From contig NZ_CP010836.1 in NCBI RefSeq assembly GCF_000935025.1, forward strand, positions 806,001 to 870,000: 64,000 bases of DNA, in the 5' to 3' direction. A model generated the notes under the pieces. It was given only the letters and a program-made list of their open reading frames with translations, was not told the origin of the DNA and did no database searches. The stretch is from Sphingomonas hengshuiensis. Its GTDB lineage: Bacteria > Pseudomonadota > Alphaproteobacteria > Sphingomonadales > Sphingomonadaceae. Positions within the stretch are counted from its first letter, which is position 1; the number at the start of each line of letters is the position of its first letter. The translations under genes and the position numbers were made by a program. Shown piece by piece: positions 1 to 8,712 of the stretch.

Positions 1-907
1 CGACATGACGTCGATCGGCAACCTGATCGGTGCCACCGGTGGGGTCACGCCCGCCACCTTCCTGCGCAGCGACGACGAATGGCTGCCCTCGGCCACGGTC
101 AAGATGAACGTTATGGAGGGCCTTATCTTCCGTCTGGGTGCGGCCAAGGTCGTTGCCTTCCCCAACACGGCCGACCTCAACAACGGCGTGACGCTCAACA
201 ACACAGCGGTGTTCGTGAACGGCGTGCAGACCACGCCAGGCACCGGCAGCGGCGGCGCGCCGAACCTGAATCCGTTCAAGGCCAACCAGTTCGACGCATC
301 GGTCGAATATTATTTCGGGCGCCAGGCGCTGTTCTCGGTAGGCGCCTTCTACAAGGACGTCTCGACCTTCATCGTTGCGAAGCAGAGTGCCGAGACATTC
401 AACAACGTCAGCTACCTGATCAACCGTAAAATCAACGGCGACGGCGCCAAGGTGAAGGGTGTCGAGGCGCTGCTCCAATTGCCATTCTACTTCCTGCCGG
501 GCGCTCTCGACGGGCTCGGTATCGTCGCCACCTATTCGTACATCGACTCCACGACGCCGATTCGCGACGCGGTGGGCCGGGTGCTCGCCTTTCCCGGCCT
601 GTCGAAGAACAACGCAAATCTGGTCGGCTATTACGAGAAGGGCCCGGTGTCCTTCCGGCTGGCCTATAACTGGCGCGACGACTATCTGGTCAGCCTCTCG
701 GGCGCGAACACCGGCATCTACAATGATGCCTATACCGATCTGTCGGCAACCTTCCGCTATGATCTCTCGCAGAACCTGTCGCTCAATCTCGAGGCGAACA
801 ACCTCCTGAACGAACACCAGCGCACCTATGACGGCACCGCCGAGGCGCTGCGGACGAACCTGTTCTTCGGGCGCATGTACAAGGCCAGCGTCAGCGTCAA
901 ATTCTGA
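1..907 (+). CDS. TonB-dependent receptor, C-terminal part (5' end outside window)
   Basis: The reading frame is open from the first bases of the window, so this is the 3' end of a longer gene. About 300 residues are visible. They show the alternating hydrophobic/polar strands of an outer-membrane beta-barrel: aromatic strand ends such as VEYYFGRQALFSVGAFYKDV, an NNLLN motif typical of TBDR barrels before the last strands, and a final strand ending in ASVSVKF with terminal Phe, the usual BAM recognition signal. The plug and TonB box lie upstream and cannot be seen. Because it precedes a galactonate-type catabolic operon, it may import the corresponding sugar or oligosaccharide; that is inferred from position only. 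The two palindromes directly downstream separate it from that operon. Confidence 0.88.
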   Translation, partial: DMTSIGNLIGATGGVTPATFLRSDDEWLPSATVKMNVMEGLIFRLGAAKVVAFPNTADLNNGVTLNNTAVFVNGVQTTPGTGSGGAPNLNPFKANQFDASVEYYFGRQALFSVGAFYKDVSTFIVAKQSAETFNNVSYLINRKINGDGAKVKGVEALLQLPFYFLPGALDGLGIVATYSYIDSTTPIRDAVGRVLAFPGLSKNNANLVGYYEKGPVSFRLAYNWRDDYLVSLSGANTGIYNDAYTDLSATFRYDLSQNLSLNLEANNLLNEHQRTYDGTAEALRTNLFFGRMYKASVSVKF

Positions 908-913
908 CGCCGG

Positions 914-991
914 CTAGTGGTCCGATTCTGACATTCGGTACCGTGTGACGCTAGGTCGCGCTCGAATGTCAGAATCTCTTCGGACCACTAG
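914..991. repeat. Palindromic repeat, copy 1 (long imperfect hairpin)
   Basis: The left arm begins CTAGTGGTCCGA and continues TTCTGACATTCG (914-937). The right arm (963-991) is its reverse complement with five extra bases in the middle, giving 24 paired positions around a 25-base loop. The unit begins and ends with CTAG. It lies after the TBDR stop, so it could help end transcription, but there is no T-tract. The arms resemble those of the copy at 1004-1082, so it belongs to a repeat family rather than being a lone terminator. Confidence 0.8.
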
Positions 992-1003
992 AAGCATTTG
1001 ATT

Positions 1004-1082
1004 CTAGTGGATTTTACGATTTTGACATTTGCAGACCCATCCCATCCGCCAGGGGATGCAAATGTCAAAATCAATCCACTAG
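1004..1082. repeat. Palindromic repeat, copy 2
   Basis: The left arm begins CTAGTGGATT and continues, after four extra bases, into GATTTTGACATTTGCA. The right arm ends at 1082 and mirrors both blocks, giving 26 paired positions. Length, CTAG ends and the T-TGACATT core match copy 1 while the rest has diverged, so these are two members of one palindromic family 12 bases apart. The repeat ends about 10 bases before the Shine-Dalgarno site of the dehydrogenase gene, so it may shape the 5' leader of that mRNA. Confidence 0.8.
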
Positions 1083-1100
1083 CAGGCAAGGGGAGCAAGA

Positions 1101-1829
1101 ATGAGCGATAGCGAACTGGCCGGGCGCACCGCACTGGTGAGCGGCGCGGCAAGCGGGATCGGCGCGGCTATCGCCCGGCGGTTCCGCGCCGCCGGGGCAC
1201 GCGTCTGCGGGCTGGATCTCGCGCCGGCGCAAGGGGTGGACGTGGCGCGCGTCGCCGATCTCCGCTCGGATGGAGATGTCGAGAGCGCCTTGGCGCGGCT
1301 GGGGGAGGTGGATATCCTCGTCCATGCCGCCGCCCTCTCCCTCCATGGCGGAACGATCGACACCGCACCCGCGGACTGGGCCGACATCTATGACGTGAAC
1401 GTGGTCGGCGCAGTGCGGCTGATGCGTGGGGTGGTGCCCGGGATGCGCGCACGCGGCGGCGGATCGATCCTGCTGCTTTCCTCGATCAACGCGCAGTTCG
1501 CGGCCCCGACGCTTGCCGCCTATGCTGCGTCCAAGTCGGCAGTCGAGAGCCTGACGCGCACCGCCGCGCTCGAGTTCGCGCCTTATGCGATCCGGGTCAA
1601 TGCGATCGCCCCGGCGTCGGTCGATACGCCGCTGTTGCGCGAGTCATTCGATCGCACCGGCGACCCGGAAGCGGCGCGGGCGGCGAATATCCTGCGCCAT
1701 CCGCTTGGCCGTCTGGGCATGCCCGAGGATGTGGCGGAACTCGCGCTATTCCTCGCCTCGGATCGGGCGAGTTGGATCACGGGGGCAATCCACCCGCTGG
1801 ATGGAGGTGCGCATGTCACACGCCGCTGA
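1101..1829 (+). CDS. SDR-family NAD(P)-dependent oxidoreductase
   Basis: A 242-residue classical short-chain dehydrogenase. The nucleotide-binding motif SGAASGIG lies at residues 14-21, an NNAG-like element (HAAA) near 75-78, the catalytic Ser in LLLSS near 128, and YAASK with Tyr141 and Lys145. The C-terminus has the usual substrate-loop and RP/G-rich end. The start follows an AAGGGGAG site with normal spacing. The gene overlaps the next one by 17 bases, so the two are translationally coupled. With a kinase, aldolase and lactonase downstream, the likely role is oxidation of an aldose such as galactose to its lactone. The substrate is inferred from context; other sugar alcohols or aldoses remain possible. 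Confidence 0.85.
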   Translation: MSDSELAGRTALVSGAASGIGAAIARRFRAAGARVCGLDLAPAQGVDVARVADLRSDGDVESALARLGEVDILVHAAALSLHGGTIDTAPADWADIYDVNVVGAVRLMRGVVPGMRARGGGSILLLSSINAQFAAPTLAAYAASKSAVESLTRTAALEFAPYAIRVNAIAPASVDTPLLRESFDRTGDPEAARAANILRHPLGRLGMPEDVAELALFLASDRASWITGAIHPLDGGAHVTRR

Positions 1830-2730
1830 TGCCGAGATCGTCGGCGTGAATTGGGGAAGCTCGAACTTCCGCGCCTGGCGCATCGCGGGCGACGGCAGCA
1901 TGGTGGACGAAATCGCCGCGGCAACGGGTGTCGCCGCACTCAGCCGCGACGGCATGGTCGAAACGATCGCCATGCTCGCCGCGCGCTGGCCCGATCACGG
2001 GCCGATCTATGCCTCGGGTATGATCGGGTCGAACATCGGCTGGGTCGAGGCGCCCTATGCGATTGCCCCTGCCGGCGTCGCGGACCTGGCCCGCGCGGCG
2101 ATCCCGGTGGAAATCGCGGGGAGGCGGGTGCGCATCGTTCCCGGCATCGCCTGTCGCCGCGCCTTTGACGACGCACCGGATATTCTGCGCGGCGAGGAGA
2201 TCGAACTCCTCGGGCTGATGGAACGGGCGCCGGGGGACGGAATCGCGGCGTTGCCCGGCACCCACACCAAATGGGTGCGGCATGAGGCCGGGTGTGTGGG
2301 CGAATTCCTCACTGCCATGTCGGGCGAGATATTCGATCGCCTGACCGCCCAGGGCCTGCTCGCCTCGATCGTCGAGGGCGATGCCGCCGAGGGGCCGGCG
2401 TTCCAGGACGGCGTTGCGCGCGGGCGTGCCGGCGGTCTTGGCCTGTCGAGCCTGTTGTTCGGCGCCCGTGCCCGCGTGATCCGGGGCGATCTGACGCGTG
2501 CCGACGCGGCATCCTATATTCGCGGGCTGCTGATCGGTGCCGAGATCGCCGATGCTCTGACCGCTTTCCCTGAGATGCGGGAGCGAGTGGTGCCGCTGAT
2601 CGGCAATGGTCCGCTCTCGCGCCTCTACGCCGCCGCGCTCGGGGCCGTCGGCATAGAGGCTATGCTGGTCGAATCGCGCCTCGCCTGCCTGCTCGGTTTC
2701 CGCGCGCTGCACCGGGCGAGCCTCGAATGA
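1813..2730 (+). CDS. dgoK: 2-dehydro-3-deoxygalactonokinase
   Basis: 305 residues of the DgoK family (ASKHA fold), predicted to phosphorylate 2-keto-3-deoxygalactonate with ATP to give KDPGal in the cytoplasm. Supporting motifs are the N-terminal phosphate loop VNWGSSNFRAW, the SGMIGSN block, and LPGTHTKWV, characteristic of this kinase family. The ATG at 1813 follows a strong GGAGGT site at 1803-1808. The open frame extends upstream inside the dehydrogenase gene, but nothing there resembles the family. The end overlaps the next start by four bases (ATGA), showing a compact operon. The product should be the substrate of the aldolase domain encoded next. Confidence 0.9.
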   Translation: MSHAADAEIVGVNWGSSNFRAWRIAGDGSMVDEIAAATGVAALSRDGMVETIAMLAARWPDHGPIYASGMIGSNIGWVEAPYAIAPAGVADLARAAIPVEIAGRRVRIVPGIACRRAFDDAPDILRGEEIELLGLMERAPGDGIAALPGTHTKWVRHEAGCVGEFLTAMSGEIFDRLTAQGLLASIVEGDAAEGPAFQDGVARGRAGGLGLSSLLFGARARVIRGDLTRADAASYIRGLLIGAEIADALTAFPEMRERVVPLIGNGPLSRLYAAALGAVGIEAMLVESRLACLLGFRALHRASLE

Positions 2731-4160
2731 GTGGCGGCTCGCGCCTGAACGTCGCGCTGGCAGCGATGCCGGTCGTGGCGATCCTGCGCGGATTGCGTGC
2801 TGACGAAGCCGTGGCGGTGGTCGGCGCGCTGTACGATGCGGGCATCCGCGTGGCCGAGGTGCCGCTCAACTCGCCGGACCCGTTCAGGACGATTGGGTTG
2901 CTCTGCCGCGCATTCGGCGACGCCATGGTCGTCGGGGCGGGGACGGTCACCGCGATCGGGCAGGTCGGCCGCCTCGCGGAATGCGGCGCCGCCCTGTGTG
3001 TCTCGCCCAATACGGATGCTGCCGTAATCGGAGAAGCGTTGCGGCTGGGCATGATTCCCCTGCCGGGCTGTGCGACCCCGACCGAGGCCTTTTCAGCGCT
3101 CGCCGCCGGAGCGAGACATTTGAAATACTTCCCCGCCGGGGGGCATGAAGGCGACATCGCCGCGTTACGCGCCGTGCTGCCCGACGGCATTGCGGTGTTG
3201 GCGGTCGGCGGCGTGAGGCTTTCGAACATCGCGGCGCTGCGGGCCGCCGGGTGCGCCGGGTTCGGCATCGGCGCCGATCTGTACGTGCCGCGGCGCACGG
3301 CGGAAGAGGTCGGCGCCTGTGCCCGCGCGCTTGTCCACGCCGCCCGCCATATCCCATGCGCGCGCCTGCTCGCCAATCCGGGGGCGATCATCGGCGAGTC
3401 TCCGGTGCTACTGAACGATACACTGGTGTGGACCGACCCAGTTCGCAGCCGACTCTATCGCTTCGCTGGAGGGCGGGTCGCCGAGGCGCCCGTGGATGCC
3501 CCGATCTTCGGGCTCGCCGCGCTGGACGACACGCGCATCGCGGGCACGCTGGAAAGCGCGTTCTGCACGCTGGATGGCGGCAGCGGGCCGGCGGCGGCCA
3601 TTGGAACCGGCTGCCGCTTCAACGACCTGGCCATCGATCCGGCCGGCGGCCTGTGGGGCGGGACGATGCACAAGGCAATCCTCGCCGGTCGGGGTGCGAT
3701 CTTTCATGCACCCGCTCCCGATGCGCCGCCGCGCCGCGTGGCACAGGGGCTGGGCGTGCCCAACGGGATGGCGTTTTCCGAGGACGGTCGCACGCTGTTC
3801 GTCGTCGACACGCTCGCACGGACGCTGGTCGCCTATCCCGCGGATGTCCCCGCCGGCAGTCTCGGCGAGCCGGTGATCCTCAGCGACTTCATGAACGTAG
3901 CGGGCAAGCCGGACGGCATGACCCGGGCGTCCGATGGCCGCTTCTTCGTGGCGATGTGGGGCGGCGGCTGCGTCGCCGAACTGGCTCCCGATGGCGCGCT
4001 GCTCCGCACGATCTCGGTTCCCGCGCCCAATCCCAGCAGCGTCGCGCTGGACGGCGACACGCTCTACGTCACGAGCTCGCGCATGCGGCTGGCGCCCGCC
4101 CAGCTCGGCAGCTTCCCGGCAAGCGGCGGACTCTTCGCGATTGATCTGACGGGCGGGTGA
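2727..4160 (+). CDS. Fused KDPGal aldolase (DgoA-type) and SMP-30/gluconolactonase-like lactonase
   Basis: A 477-residue two-domain protein in one uninterrupted frame. Residues 1-205 are a class I KDPG/KDPGal aldolase: ILRG near 19-22, catalytic Glu44 in VAEVPLNSP, and the Schiff-base Lys133 in HLKYFPA. Residues 220-477 are an SMP-30/gluconolactonase six-bladed propeller. All expected metal and substrate ligands are visible: Glu224 in GESPV, Asn299 in RFNDL, Asn346 in VPNGM and Asp396 in KPDGM. The aldolase would split KDPGal into pyruvate and glyceraldehyde-3-phosphate. The lactonase would open the sugar lactone formed by the dehydrogenase, so the fusion joins an early and a late step of one pathway. 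No galactonate dehydratase gene lies in the window. The start overlaps the kinase stop. Confidence 0.88.
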   Translation: MSGGSRLNVALAAMPVVAILRGLRADEAVAVVGALYDAGIRVAEVPLNSPDPFRTIGLLCRAFGDAMVVGAGTVTAIGQVGRLAECGAALCVSPNTDAAVIGEALRLGMIPLPGCATPTEAFSALAAGARHLKYFPAGGHEGDIAALRAVLPDGIAVLAVGGVRLSNIAALRAAGCAGFGIGADLYVPRRTAEEVGACARALVHAARHIPCARLLANPGAIIGESPVLLNDTLVWTDPVRSRLYRFAGGRVAEAPVDAPIFGLAALDDTRIAGTLESAFCTLDGGSGPAAAIGTGCRFNDLAIDPAGGLWGGTMHKAILAGRGAIFHAPAPDAPPRRVAQGLGVPNGMAFSEDGRTLFVVDTLARTLVAYPADVPAGSLGEPVILSDFMNVAGKPDGMTRASDGRFFVAMWGGGCVAELAPDGALLRTISVPAPNPSSVALDGDTLYVTSSRMRLAPAQLGSFPASGGLFAIDLTGG

Positions 4161-4320
4161 GCTCGACCTGCGCGCAGCACCCGCAATCCTGGAGTCGCCG
4201 AGGGCGGCGACCATCCTCATCCCCGAGTCCAGCGCGACCGCAGCCGATGGTGCCGTCGTCCACCGGTGTACGGATCCGGAGTGCTAGCGTCTGATGACGC
4301 GGGATTGAGCGCGATCCGAT

Positions 4321-6777
4321 CTATCGGCCGAAGCGCTTGGTGAGCACCAGGCCGATCGTGCGCGGATTTGGCGGATTATTGTAGGGATCGTAACCCAGCA
4401 CTGCGTCGACGATAGTGGGCGGGCGCTGGTCGAAGACGTTGGCGACCACCAGTTGTACCTCGCTGTTGGCGAGCCAGGACGACGATGTCAGCCGGCCCAG
4501 ATCGAAGCCAAGAAACAGCGAGGCAGTTGTGTATGCGCTGATCTTCCGGGGCGCCCTGCCAGCACGGTTATCGGTGAAGCCATCGACATAGTTGACGACG
4601 GTGCCGCCGGAAAAGCCGCCGCGCCCCCAGATGAAGGTGCCGTTGAGCCGGAGGTCGGCGGCCTGCGCATAGCCGTCGAGACGCGATATGGCGGTCCCGC
4701 CCGCAGCCTTGAGGCTGAGGTCGAGGATATATTGGCCGGTGAGGTGAACGCTCGCATCGCCGCCCAGCAGGTTGGTCCGATATGCGAGATCGAGATCGAT
4801 GCCGTCGGTGGTTTCCACCGCGAAATTCTGCGACCGGATGTCCGCGATTGCCTGGACCTGCGACAGCAGCGCCTCCGGGATTTCGCTGGCGCTGCTGTAG
4901 ATCGCGTCCACGCCGCCGTTTACGAACGGGATGTCCGAGGTGAACCAGCGGAACACCGTGGGATTGTTGACGATGCTGTCGATCTGGGCGCGGGTTGGAT
5001 TGCGGGTGTTGAAGACCTGAAGGTCGGGGGACGACACGCTATCGTCCTGCGACGGCGTGACGACCCGGTCGGAAATCTTGATCCGGTAATATCCAGCCTT
5101 GATCGAGAGGCCGGGGATGAAGGTCGGCGTGAGATCGACGCCGAGGGTGAAGGTATCGGCCTTTTGCGTCTTCAGATCAGGGTTCGAGCCAGCCCGGAAC
5201 ATCACCAGCGCGTTGCCGGCGGGAAGCGCGGGATTCTGATCGGCCGGGTCCAGGAAGGCATAGGGGTAATTCCAGAACGAGACCTGTTCGGCGATGCCGA
5301 TCGTGTCGCGAAACCGTGGCACCAGGAAGGAGCGGGCATAGGTGCCGCGCAGCGCGATCGATCGGTCGACCTGCCAGCGCAGCCCGACTTTGGGGGCAAG
5401 CGCGTCGTCGAAGCCGAGATCCTCATAACGGGCGGCCGCGGACAAAGTGAGCGATCGCACCAGCGGCACGCCCTGCTCAGGTCCGACGATCGGCACGCTG
5501 ACTTCGCCGAACGCCGACTTCGCCTTGCGCGTCCCCCCGTTGCGGTTGAAGAAAATCTTCGCATCGGTGCGGAGCGTCTCGACGCGATATTGGAGGCCGC
5601 CGGCGACCAGCACCGGCCCTGCGGGAAGTGTCGCAACTTCGGTCTGGCCGCTCAGTTCGGCGACGAACAGCGTGTTGCGATATTCATATTTCGTGCTGGT
5701 CGGGCTGTACGGCGGCACGCCGCTGAACAGGCTGCTGTTGGTGCGGTTTTGGCCATAGTCGATGTTCAGATCGATCGAGGTCGCCCCGTTCCCCTGCCAA
5801 TGGGTATTGCCATTGATCGAATAGCCTGTGGTGCGCGTCTTGTAGAGCCGATTGTACCGCGGGAAATCCGGGTAGTTCCGAATGGCATTTCGGTCGCGCT
5901 GAAACCGCGACGCATCGATCGACACGCTGAAGTCTCCGGCCTCCTGGCGCACACCGCCGTAGAAGCCGCTAATCTCTTCGTCGGGAAGCTGGGTGATCTG
6001 CAGCTTCGTGTTGCTGGCGACGATCGGATCTTCGATGAATGCGGATCGCTTCTGGTACATCGCCATGCCGTAGACGCTGCCGGTCGCCCAGCTATGCCCG
6101 GCAAGCGCGCTGGCTTCCCAGTTCTTCGACCCCGTCGCGGTCGTGGTCGCGCCGCGCACGCGCAGTTCGAGACCGTTTTTCGGCTTGCGGGTGACGATAT
6201 TGACCACCCCTGCCACTGCGTCGGCACCGTAGGTGGCGGATGCGCCATCGGAAATGATGTCGATCCGCTCGATCAGCGCAGAGGGAATGACGGATACGGT
6301 CGGCGATTCGACCATCCCGACCGATGCCATGCGGCGACCGTTCAGCAGCGTCAGCGTGGCGTCCGAGGCAAGGCCGCGCAGGGCAAAGCTGGCGAACCCG
6401 TCATATTGATTGTTGGTCGTGCCGCTGCCGAGTGTGCTCCCGATGCTCGACGCCGAGCTGCCGAAATCGCTGAGATCGCCAGTGAAGTTCTGCGGGATCG
6501 ACAGCATATACTCCGATACCGAGCCGGCGCCCGATCGGACGATGTCGCCCTGGCCATAGGAAAAGACCGGGCTGGCGACGAATTCTCGTGGAAGCCCACG
6601 AATCAGCGAGCCGGTGACTACGATATCGTTTGCTGGCGGGGCCGGGGTCGCCCCGGTGGCGCTCTCCTCGACCTTCGTATCGCTCTGTTCGGTTTGCGCC
6701 GCGGGCGGCGCTTCCTGCGCCGCGGCGGGAGCGACGGACGCGAAAATGGCGATGTACCCAATGTTAGAAAATCGCAA
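4321..6777 (-). CDS. TonB-dependent receptor, complete
   Basis: About 818 residues. It has a signal peptide ending near APAAAQ, an Ala/Pro linker, the plug opening DIVVTGSLIRG, plug motifs such as LRGL and LNGRR, GADAVAGVVNIVTRK at the plug/barrel junction, and a barrel ending in a C-terminal aromatic strand (LVLTKRFGR). It would take up a large ligand across the outer membrane. Unlike FecA-type transducers it has no N-terminal STN domain, although an STN protein is encoded divergently next door. The start is not ATG. TTG at 6777 follows a GGGGG Shine-Dalgarno run (6783-6787) by five bases; the first TTG of the frame, at 6789, has no site. The other complete receptor in the window has the same arrangement. 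Confidence 0.9.
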   Translation of the reverse strand: MRFSNIGYIAIFASVAPAAAQEAPPAAQTEQSDTKVEESATGATPAPPANDIVVTGSLIRGLPREFVASPVFSYGQGDIVRSGAGSVSEYMLSIPQNFTGDLSDFGSSASSIGSTLGSGTTNNQYDGFASFALRGLASDATLTLLNGRRMASVGMVESPTVSVIPSALIERIDIISDGASATYGADAVAGVVNIVTRKPKNGLELRVRGATTTATGSKNWEASALAGHSWATGSVYGMAMYQKRSAFIEDPIVASNTKLQITQLPDEEISGFYGGVRQEAGDFSVSIDASRFQRDRNAIRNYPDFPRYNRLYKTRTTGYSINGNTHWQGNGATSIDLNIDYGQNRTNSSLFSGVPPYSPTSTKYEYRNTLFVAELSGQTEVATLPAGPVLVAGGLQYRVETLRTDAKIFFNRNGGTRKAKSAFGEVSVPIVGPEQGVPLVRSLTLSAAARYEDLGFDDALAPKVGLRWQVDRSIALRGTYARSFLVPRFRDTIGIAEQVSFWNYPYAFLDPADQNPALPAGNALVMFRAGSNPDLKTQKADTFTLGVDLTPTFIPGLSIKAGYYRIKISDRVVTPSQDDSVSSPDLQVFNTRNPTRAQIDSIVNNPTVFRWFTSDIPFVNGGVDAIYSSASEIPEALLSQVQAIADIRSQNFAVETTDGIDLDLAYRTNLLGGDASVHLTGQYILDLSLKAAGGTAISRLDGYAQAADLRLNGTFIWGRGGFSGGTVVNYVDGFTDNRAGRAPRKISAYTTASLFLGFDLGRLTSSSWLANSEVQLVVANVFDQRPPTIVDAVLGYDPYNNPPNPRTIGLVLTKRFGR

Positions 6778-7313
6778 GACAACCCCCAATTATTATAAGA
6801 TGATATACCATGTCCTTGGCCGGCGGCTGGTTTGGCCAGCCAGCGTGCGGTCAGCCGGGTCGGCGACGCTGGTCCGGAATCGCCTTAAGCGCGGACCGCG
6901 CCAGAGCAGACGCGCGCGATACCGACCGGCCCGAGACCGGGCCGGCCCAGATAAATGTCCGATTCAAGATTCCCCCCTTGAAAAATCGCGATATAATATA
7001 TCGTCTCTCTTATGCCCGGATTGTGCGCTGCGCAATGCGTTTGAGCGTTGCAATGATGACAAATGTTAACGCGGACCCGGTCCGCACCTCGGACGCTGCC
7101 ACAGCCCTGCCTTTCCGGCGGCTCGGCGTTCTCGCGCGCGACCTGCAGGTATCGATTCTCGCTGCCGGACTGTTGATGACGCGCGTACGGTGTTTGGCGT
7201 GCTCAAGAAATGCAACGACGCCCAATCCTTTATTCGAAGTTGCCGCGCGGGCGTCACAAAGATGAAACGATTGGGTGCGACGCAGCATCACACTCTAATT
7301 GGTAGTCGATGCG
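6778..7313. promoter_or_regulatory. Divergent intergenic region with two operator-like palindromes
   Basis: This 536-base gap separates the minus-strand receptor from the plus-strand STN/TonB/sigma operon, so it must hold promoters in both directions. Two inverted repeats lie close together in an AT-rich patch: TTCAAG/CTTGAA (6963-6982, 8-base spacer) and the 15-base palindrome CGATATA-A-TATATCG (6989-7003). On the minus strand TATAAT lies just before the receptor ribosome site (about 6793-6798), a possible -10 with a very short leader. A 38-codon minus-strand frame from TTG at 6967 to 6851, preceded by GGGGGG, could be a leader peptide. The open frames crossing 6810-7265 on the plus strand look random. 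Confidence 0.4.
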
Positions 7314-7991
7314 ATGGTGCCTGGGGGGCGGGCCAATGCCGGTTTCGTAACGACTTCGCTCGTCGTGATGGCATTTCTACCTTTCGTGATCGTCCCGCCC
7401 GCTTCGGCCCAGGATGGGGCTGCGCGGCCAAGTCTGTCGCAACCTGCAAAGCCTCTGGCGGAAGCGCTCCGGAAATTTGCGCAGGACAGCGGCTATGACG
7501 CCGTCTTCCAGGAAACGCTGGTCGAGGGCCGGCGGTCGGCGCCGGTGCACGATGCGCGGAACGCCCATGATGCCTTGAACCAGATGCTGGCGGGTTCGGG
7601 GCTTGTGCCGCGGTTCACCCGGCCAAACGCCTTCATCCTCGAAGTCGCGGGCGCCACGGCACCGGCTGCGCTGGCGCTGGAGCGGATCGAAGTCGTCGCT
7701 CCGGCTGTGCGCGAACGCGAGGCCGCCTATCGCTGGTATGGCGAGAAATTGCTGGAAGCCAGCCTCGCAACGCTGCGGCGCTCGCCCGAAATGGGCATGC
7801 GCGCCTATGATTTCACCATCTATGTCTATCTCTCCGAACGCGGCACGATCATCGATCTGGAGGCGGGGGATGTCTCCGGTCAGAGCGACGTGCTGCAGAG
7901 CGCCGCGCAGATGCTGAAGGGCCTCGCGGTGGGGATCGTGCCGCCAGCGGATATGCCCCAGCCCGTTGGCTTGCGGATCAGCGCACAGTGA
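7314..7991 (+). CDS. Periplasmic STN-domain protein with TonB-C-like C-terminus
   Basis: About 225 residues. The first 32 form a signal peptide ending ASA. Residues about 40-108 match the STN domain (secretin/TonB short N-terminal), with the typical PLAEALRKFAQDSGYD opening, a middle HDALNQMLAGSGL helix and the final RPNAFILEV strand. The last ~90 residues (YDFTIYVYLSERGTIIDL, then helix, then VGLRIS) follow the beta-alpha-beta pattern of TonB C-terminal domains, though weakly. STN domains normally sit at the front of FecA-type receptors and contact FecR; here the domain is a separate exported protein. ATG at 7314 gives a clean signal peptide; TTG at 7299 is an alternative. It overlaps the next gene by four bases, so it belongs with the TonB/sigma/FecR operon. 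Confidence 0.75.
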   Translation: MVPGGRANAGFVTTSLVVMAFLPFVIVPPASAQDGAARPSLSQPAKPLAEALRKFAQDSGYDAVFQETLVEGRRSAPVHDARNAHDALNQMLAGSGLVPRFTRPNAFILEVAGATAPAALALERIEVVAPAVREREAAYRWYGEKLLEASLATLRRSPEMGMRAYDFTIYVYLSERGTIIDLEAGDVSGQSDVLQSAAQMLKGLAVGIVPPADMPQPVGLRISAQ

Positions 7992-8677
7992 GTTTCCCCG
8001 GCTTCGGCGATCACACTGCACTGTCCGGCGCGCACTATCTCAACGCACCCGACCAGGCGCGCATCCGTGCTGTGTCCCTTTCGATCGTCATGACCCTCTA
8101 TCTGGCGGCGTTCCTGCTGTTTTTCGGGGGCTGGTTTGATCGTGTCGGCGACGTCGACGGCGCGCCGGCGGGGGCCGGACATATTAACAGCTTCCTCCTC
8201 GCTCCGGCGCCGCCGATTGCGGCCCTGCCGGCCAGCGGCGGATCGGGGACTGCGCCCGCGTCGCGAGGCGACACTGAGCGTGCCGTCAAGGAACAGCCGC
8301 AGGGTGCCGGGCCGGGCAAGATCGCCTATGGCGGCGATGCCGCGTTGACCCAAGCCCTGGCCGATGCATTGGCCGACGATCCGCTCTCGGGTGGCGGTTC
8401 GCCCGGCTATGACGCCGCGCTGCGCCGGCACCTTGCGCGATTTGCCCAGCCGCCGCGTGCGAGCGCAGGGCGGCGTCGCGGCATCGTGGTGATCCGCTTC
8501 CGGATCGATCGCGACGGCCGCGTCGTCGATGCGCGCGTGCTGAAATCGCAGGGCTCCCCCTTGGACGAGGCGGCGCTGGCGACGCTTTGGCGGGCAGAGC
8601 CCCTGCCCGGGGTGCCCGCCGGATTGCCGGCGCCGCTGGAGGTCGATGTGCCGATCGATTTCAAGGCAAGCGGGTGA
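7988..8677 (+). CDS. TonB-family energy transducer protein
   Basis: 229 residues. A cytoplasmic N-terminus is followed by one membrane anchor (about residues 29-49), a Pro/Ala/Gly-rich periplasmic stretch, and a TonB C-terminal domain from about 150 on (GIVVIRFRIDRDGRVVDARV, then DEAALATLWRAEPLPGVPAG). It would pass energy from an ExbB/ExbD pump to an outer-membrane partner. No exbB/exbD pair lies in this operon; the nearest are in the downstream secretion module. The GTG start overlaps the STN gene stop, which suggests the two products act together, perhaps on the divergent receptor. Confidence 0.8.
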   Translation: MSFPGFGDHTALSGAHYLNAPDQARIRAVSLSIVMTLYLAAFLLFFGGWFDRVGDVDGAPAGAGHINSFLLAPAPPIAALPASGGSGTAPASRGDTERAVKEQPQGAGPGKIAYGGDAALTQALADALADDPLSGGGSPGYDAALRRHLARFAQPPRASAGRRRGIVVIRFRIDRDGRVVDARVLKSQGSPLDEAALATLWRAEPLPGVPAGLPAPLEVDVPIDFKASG

Positions 8678-8712
8678 CGCGGCCGTTCCCGCGAATTCCG
8701 GCCTGAAGTCCG

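Noticed and set aside
4453..6798. Plus-strand open frame of 781 codons opposite the minus-strand receptor
   Set aside because: The minus-strand frame has full TBDR motifs; the plus translation is featureless and GC-driven.
6810..7265. Plus-strand frame of 151 codons in the divergent gap
   Set aside because: Arg/Ala-rich random-looking sequence crossing AT-rich regulatory DNA, with no ribosome site and no domain.
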